Assembly (NCBI GenBank): GCA_937981355.1
Contig: CALJPD010000011.1
Span: 71,501-135,500, forward strand
Length of the DNA stretch: 64,000 bases
Source of the DNA: an uncultured Candidatus Saccharibacteria bacterium
GTDB lineage: Bacteria > Patescibacteriota > Saccharimonadia > Saccharimonadales > Saccharimonadaceae
Reading direction: 5' to 3'
Each line of letters begins with the position of its first letter. Position 1 is the first letter of the stretch. Of this stretch, positions 60,044 to 64,000 are shown piece by piece. Under the pieces are notes generated by a model. That model had not been told where the DNA came from, ran no database searches, and saw only the letters and a program-made list of their open reading frames with translations. The position numbers were made by a program, and so were the translations under genes.

Positions 60044-60481
60044 AATTACCTCCCTTGACAGAAATAAAACTATCTTGTGTGTTTCTGTCATGTTTTACGG
60101 TAGCAAGCAATACAATAGGTGACAAGACGGCACTTTTAGGGAAGGTACCATACTCTATGTGCGTTAGTTTCTTGATAGTGCAGCACGATATCAGAGGTTA
60201 TCTGTCAATACACGCATTACATAATTGTTCAATTATTCCACTATATTGGATCATATTTTGTGTTGCTTTTGCAGTATTATTGAGCAACGTAAGTACAATA
60301 AGCGCCATAAAGCCGCTTCCTTCAGAAGATAGTGGTATCGCAGCACCATTATGATTGAACTCTTTGATGTATTTCTTTATCCCCTTTCGACCTCTCTGAC
60401 GAAGCAAACACAGATAACGGCAAGTAGCACTCGCCATCGCGAATTACTTGATGTATTGCAGCACCAACAGTCGTCTAAAGA
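60044..60481. other. 438-nt region upstream of the secretion operon
   Basis: No certain gene. A minus-strand frame (about 60198-60308) would encode a 36-residue peptide starting MALIVLTLLNNTAKATQNMI, with GAAGGA upstream, but it lacks further support. The promoter of the secretion operon must lie here. Confidence 0.35.
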
Positions 60482-60847
60482 CTAATACGCGAGCATTTTC
60501 TGCCGTCGATCATACATTTTTTGCGACCGACAAATCGCTTCGCTGTGATCATGAAAATAACACTCAATATCATTAGCAACACCTAATAGTTTAATCCCCA
60601 TCTCTGTTAGACGATATTCAACTTGTGGCGGATTAGTCGAGTGCAACACACGCTGGACTATGCCGCCGCGTTCTAGCTGCTTGAGGCGCTCCGTCAACAC
60701 TTTCTGCGTTATCTTTGGCAACATACGAGATAAGGTTGAGTAGCGCTTTGTCGTCGTGCCAAGTGATTGAAGAATTGGCAATGTCCATTTCCGAAAGAGA
60801 AGGCTTGTGATTAAATCAAGTGTTGCGTCATCTACCGTCCTTGTCAT
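60482..60847 (-). CDS. HxlR-family transcriptional regulator
   Basis: 121 residues. LITSLLFRKWTLPILQSLGT, RYSTLSRMLPKITQKVLTER, then LERGGIVQRVLHSTNPPQVE and YRLTEMGIKLLGV are diagnostic for HxlR winged-helix regulators. The redox-sensing N-terminal cysteine of some members is absent. GGGAG lies 8 nt before the ATG. It sits upstream of the secretion operon in the same direction and could control it. Confidence 0.88.
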   Translation of the reverse strand: MTRTVDDATLDLITSLLFRKWTLPILQSLGTTTKRYSTLSRMLPKITQKVLTERLKQLERGGIVQRVLHSTNPPQVEYRLTEMGIKLLGVANDIECYFHDHSEAICRSQKMYDRRQKMLAY

Positions 60848-61139
60848 AATGTGCTCCCATTACATTATTGATCTATCTAGGCAAAAAACCTCTCTGAGAA
60901 TTATGGTATATCATAGCCCTCTCTAGAACTAAATTAGCACGATGTCGCAAGTACGTCAACTTTATTTTAGGCCTCACAAATCTACATCCACACTTCACTG
61001 AGTATATGTTCAACAATATTGAATAGCTCTTACCGTTGTCTGGTAATACAAATAAATTCCAATGCTAAGAATAGGTTATCACCTTGTATGCGGCTTATAT
61101 TATTGCCAGGTGTTTTTCGTTCAAGCTGAAGAACATAGA
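60848..61139. other. 292-nt AT-rich spacer
   Basis: No gene is supported. It begins the AT-rich scar that extends to about 63100. Confidence 0.4.
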
Positions 61140-61375
61140 TCAGGAGGTGTCAGTTGCCATAATAATATCTGCTGAGCATTTGTCGAAGATCCCCGTCCCT
61201 GTATACCCGAATTGTTCATCAGTGCCGCCCAAAAATACCATCGAGCTACCAATACGGCTGACGCCATTGGCCTTTGTCAGTTCAATGGATTGTTCTCACG
61301 ACATCATCAAGCCAACGCTTCAAATCCAAGACAGGATCAACAAACCCCGACCACCTCTACTCATGAGAGGCTATG
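61140..61375 (-). pseudogene. Decayed gene fragment, unknown family
   Basis: On the minus strand one frame reads RWSGFVDPVLDLKRWLDDVV and then, after a frameshift, EQSIELTKANGVSRIGSSMV and FLGGTDEQFGYTGTGIFDKC followed by SADIIMATDTS and a stop at 61140. Codons before the first segment include a TAG. The composition is protein-like, but the reading frame is broken. I do not recognise the family. Confidence 0.35.
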
Positions 61376-61414
61376 GTGGAACTTCTATCCGAAATAAACT
61401 TACCTTTGCTGTTT

Positions 61415-62530
61415 TTAATTATCCGTATCTATTTCTTTGATCTTTTTCTCTATTTCTTCAATACTCGGTAAACTACTCTTATATTCTATCTCAAGTAATT
61501 TAGTGATCTCATATTTACTTATGCCTATAGGTTGCGATACTTGTTCTAATGAATATTCACAAACGACATCGTTTTTATCTTTGCAAATAAGCAGCCCAAT
61601 CGTCGCATTATCTCTATCGGTTCTTAGCTCTCTATTCACTGCTGTTACATAGAAATTAAGCTGTCCTAAATGTTCTGGTTTAAACTTCTCCGCTTTCAGC
61701 TCTATAACAATGTAAGAATGGAGTTTCAAATTGTAGAACAGCAAATCAATATAAAAATCATCCCCATTTATATTTATGTGATATTCTTTGCCGATATAAG
61801 CAAATCCCTCACCAAGTTCAAGCAAAAAATCAGAAATCTTGTCAACCAGCTCTTTTTGGAGTTCCCTCTCATCATATCCTTCACGAATGGTAAGAAAGTC
61901 AAAATTATATGGATCCTTTAGCGTCTGTTTTGCAAGATCCGATTGCAAAGCGGGTAACCTTTTTTCAAAGTTTGTTATAGATTTTCCTTCCCTGCCATAT
62001 AATCCGCTTTCAATGTTATGTACAAGGACATTCCTACTCCATCCGTTCTCAATAGTTTTATTCACATAATATATAGCTTCATCAATGGTCTTACACTTAT
62101 TTATTATCCTTTGATTATGTCCCCAAGGTATCTGTTTAATATGGTTGATAATTCTTTCATCAAATTGGGCTACAAGCTGTGGTCCTTTTGAATTGCTGTC
62201 GTTATTCTCTATTTCGACTACACCTTGTAGCCCTTTTATATAAAATGAATACCATCGCCTGATATACTTAATATTTGTTTCAGAAAAACCTTTCATATCA
62301 GGGAATTCTTTCTGCAAATCTTTAGCTAATGATTTGATAAAGGCATCTCCCCACGAATGTTGTTCTTGATTTTTTACGATGTATTCTCCCAAAGTCCAAT
62401 ATAAATCTAACAGCTCATAATTTACCTTTATTGCAGCTTTCAGTTGACTACTTTTTACTTTCTCTTTTAGCTCTGACAATAGCTTTTTATACTCACTATC
62501 ACCTGTAATAGACAGCTCTTTATTATCCAA
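61415..62530 (-). CDS. YhcG-type PDDEXK nuclease domain protein (DUF1016)
   Basis: 371 residues. The N-terminal DUF1016 part has LDLYWTLGEYIVKNQEQHSW then FSETNIKYIRRWYSFY, and the C-terminal PDDEXK domain has DDFYIDLLFYNLKLHSYIVI then ELKAEKFKPEHLGQLNFYV. Such proteins are spread by mobile elements, and a nuclease or restriction-like function is inferred. The start is TTG with AAGGAGG 8 nt upstream; no ATG fits. Codon use is far richer in A/T than in the neighbouring operon, so recent transfer is likely. Confidence 0.88.
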   Translation of the reverse strand: MDNKELSITGDSEYKKLLSELKEKVKSSQLKAAIKVNYELLDLYWTLGEYIVKNQEQHSWGDAFIKSLAKDLQKEFPDMKGFSETNIKYIRRWYSFYIKGLQGVVEIENNDSNSKGPQLVAQFDERIINHIKQIPWGHNQRIINKCKTIDEAIYYVNKTIENGWSRNVLVHNIESGLYGREGKSITNFEKRLPALQSDLAKQTLKDPYNFDFLTIREGYDERELQKELVDKISDFLLELGEGFAYIGKEYHININGDDFYIDLLFYNLKLHSYIVIELKAEKFKPEHLGQLNFYVTAVNRELRTDRDNATIGLLICKDKNDVVCEYSLEQVSQPIGISKYEITKLLEIEYKSSLPSIEEIEKKIKEIDTDN

Positions 62531-63618
62531 AGGTCATACCTCCTTACTCAGAATAATATTGAATCATACCAAATTTATCAATATTTTCGTTTGCTAATTG
62601 CTTCAAATTGAGCCTTATGTCTGATTTTATCCATAAGTATATATTTAATACCTCCTTTAATCTTAACGCTCTAAAACGTCTTTCACTTACTTTTAGGATA
62701 GCTAGGATAGCTATACATGTTCTCTCTTGTCATATATCTTCACGAGTTGGAATCTTGCTGGTCTTTTTCTGTGATAGTGTATCCTTTATCTACAAAATCA
62801 AGTGTGCCTGCAAATTGAAATGCATTCTTCAAATTTATAACTTCCGCAAGAATTGCTATCACCCTGTAATTCATCATCTCGGCTCAGTCTTTCATACAAA
62901 GCGGTTATTTTATCATAACTTCTCACGATTACATGCTTTCGCTCAAAGAGTGATTAAGTATTCTTCTTAATTCTATTACTCCTTATAGAGCGCTAAATCT
63001 CGTGCTAGTTTTAGCGCACTCCTTAGTCAAGAATTCTGCAATATTCTTGACTAAACCAAATGTAAGAATAGGAAACTTACCTAAGAGAGGCCGTTAGTCA
63101 TGTTTCATGCAAATTTCTTGACTATCGATTCAAGCAGCAGGAAATTAAAAAGGCCATAAGAAGGTCATGTTGTTTCTATGATCTGCTCCATTTCAACTCT
63201 TACCACAAGATGTGCATTGGCACTGTTAAAGAGATGGTCAAATGGGTCATCGGTGACTGTGTTCTCTCCGGGAAAGAGCTGCTAGGTCATAGAGCCCCGC
63301 GCGTGGCTGACACTCTTTAGGCAGTGATGGGTGGGTCGGAGAAGCTTTTCGGCGCATCGCTTGGTGTGTTCTTTGTGTAGATACGGAGATATTCTGTCGC
63401 TGCATGCTCGTGTCCACTCGACAACACAAACAAATGGCGCGATACATTCGTCTCCGCACCGATTATCTCCCATAGGGCATCAAAACCACTAGACGACACC
63501 AGAGCAGTTACTAGGCACGATAGCGGCAGCGAGATAAGACGACGAGCGGTAACAGATAACATGACGACTCTGCCTGTTTCTGCCCTCCTGACCATCAGTC
63601 AGGCCTAGTGTGGGCTAG
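62531..63618. other. 1-kb region with gene remnants and no intact gene
   Basis: AT-rich from 62531 to about 63170, where it holds the recombinase fragment, and then GC-richer. A minus-strand frame (63317-63562) gives MLSVTARRLISLPLSCLVTA then FDALWEIIGAETNVSRHLFV, but has no ribosome site and no known family. A CCTGAC/GTCAGG hairpin lies near 63587-63603. I see no complete gene. Confidence 0.4.
62849..62917 (-). mobile_element. Fragment of a Clostridia-type large serine recombinase
   Basis: On the minus strand 23 codons read YDKITALYERLSRDDELQGD SNS. This is the N-terminus of the large serine recombinases of Tn4451/TnpX-like and related conjugative transposons, including the catalytic Ser-Arg in ERLSRDD. 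After NS the sequence becomes unrelated, so a deletion removed the rest. The surrounding region is AT-rich and without genes. Confidence 0.7.
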
Positions 63619-64000
63619 GTCAATGATCTACTGCCTCTTCGTAGCGCTAATCGGACAACTGAACTGCGTATCGACGAACTCAGCGACAACATTGATAATT
63701 TCCATCCAGGAGATGCTATCATCGCTTGCATACAAAACAGCAGTCTATGGGGTAACATATATGACGAATCAAGGGCTCTCGACGTCATAGATTGGCTCCT
63801 TGGTCACGGATTCGGCCACGCCCAACCACTTGAACACATTCTAAAGTCTGCGGGCCATGTTCTCCGCGTATCACCTGATGGCAACTGTCAGTAGATCGAA
63901 TTGAACGTCAAGCCTGGCATCGAAGTTTTTATTGACGTACTAGCTACCATCGGTTACCAGCCTGATCGACACGGCAGTGATCGACCGCAAGACGTTGACG
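63619..64000 (+). pseudogene. Open frame with an internal TAG, cut by the right edge
   Basis: From 63619 a frame of 91 codons encodes ELRIDELSDNIDNFHPGDAI, then WGNIYDESRALDVIDWLLGH and SAGHVLRVSPDGNCQ. A TAG follows (63892-63894). The same frame then goes on as IELNVKPGIEVFIDVLATIG to the window edge without another stop. Protein-like sequence across an amber codon suggests a disrupted gene. No start codon is visible on the left. The family is not recognised. Confidence 0.4.

Noticed and set aside
61084..61440. Plus-strand frame of 118 codons
   Set aside because: No start signal and low protein-like character; it is antisense to the decayed minus-strand fragment and runs into the DUF1016 3' end.
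63892..63894. Recoding of TAG as an amino acid
   Set aside because: TAG serves as a normal stop for intact genes in this window (for example lepA, murC and the secretion locus neighbours), so a global reassignment is unlikely.

Overview
The window looks like a chromosomal stretch of a Patescibacteria/CPR bacterium, most likely Candidatus Saccharibacteria (TM7). The evidence is compact core enzymes, a Gram-positive-type two-component system, MurC/MurJ but no outer-membrane genes, a MutY without Fe-S cysteines, and a VirB2/VirB6/PrgI/VirB4/VirD4/CHAP secretion locus of the kind known in that lineage. This placement is inference from gene content; no 16S rRNA gene is present.

Layout. 1-8244 (minus): two Nudix enzymes, a DUF218 protein, a NudF-like enzyme, a membrane protein, a C-terminally truncated LepA (EF4), MurJ, FtsH and TilS. 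8245-12500: a structured gene-free stretch, an FAD oxidoreductase that has lost its redox cysteines, an FtsB/DivIC-like protein, and all three CAU-anticodon tRNAs (Met, fMet, Ile2). 12500-30200: mixed metabolism and repair (VOC proteins, MurC, a broken HAD phosphatase, MazG, wHTH-Nudix, HD-CYTH fusion, TrmB, Sua5, MscS, a secreted zincin-like protein, a VIT transporter, MutY, Pol IV) plus small membrane proteins. 30200-45300: IMPase, hydrolases, an M16-like mini-peptidase, AspS operon, CBS protein, DsbA-like protein, orphan RelB antitoxin, two-component system, PadR/GyrI operon with an obvious operator, and another Nudix enzyme.

45371-48181 encodes a GT2-PMT glycosyltransferase fusion. 48318-52141 is a tandem array of four paralogous membrane-anchored surface proteins followed by a decayed gene. 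52270-60043 is the type IV secretion-like operon. It has two ATPases, pilin, membrane channel and a cell-wall hydrolase but no relaxase, so it looks like a secretion or uptake machine rather than a conjugative element. 60482-64000 is an AT-richer scar: an HxlR regulator, a YhcG-type PDDEXK nuclease, a fragment of a Clostridia-type large serine recombinase, and gene remnants.

A recurring regulatory theme is the position of the -10 box. In at least nine genes a TATAMT-type -10 hexamer ends exactly 6 nt before the start codon, and in several more 7-10 nt before it. This predicts leaderless mRNAs. Genes inside operons use good Shine-Dalgarno sequences and ATGA overlaps instead. Two divergent gene pairs appear to share a single near-palindromic -10 element.
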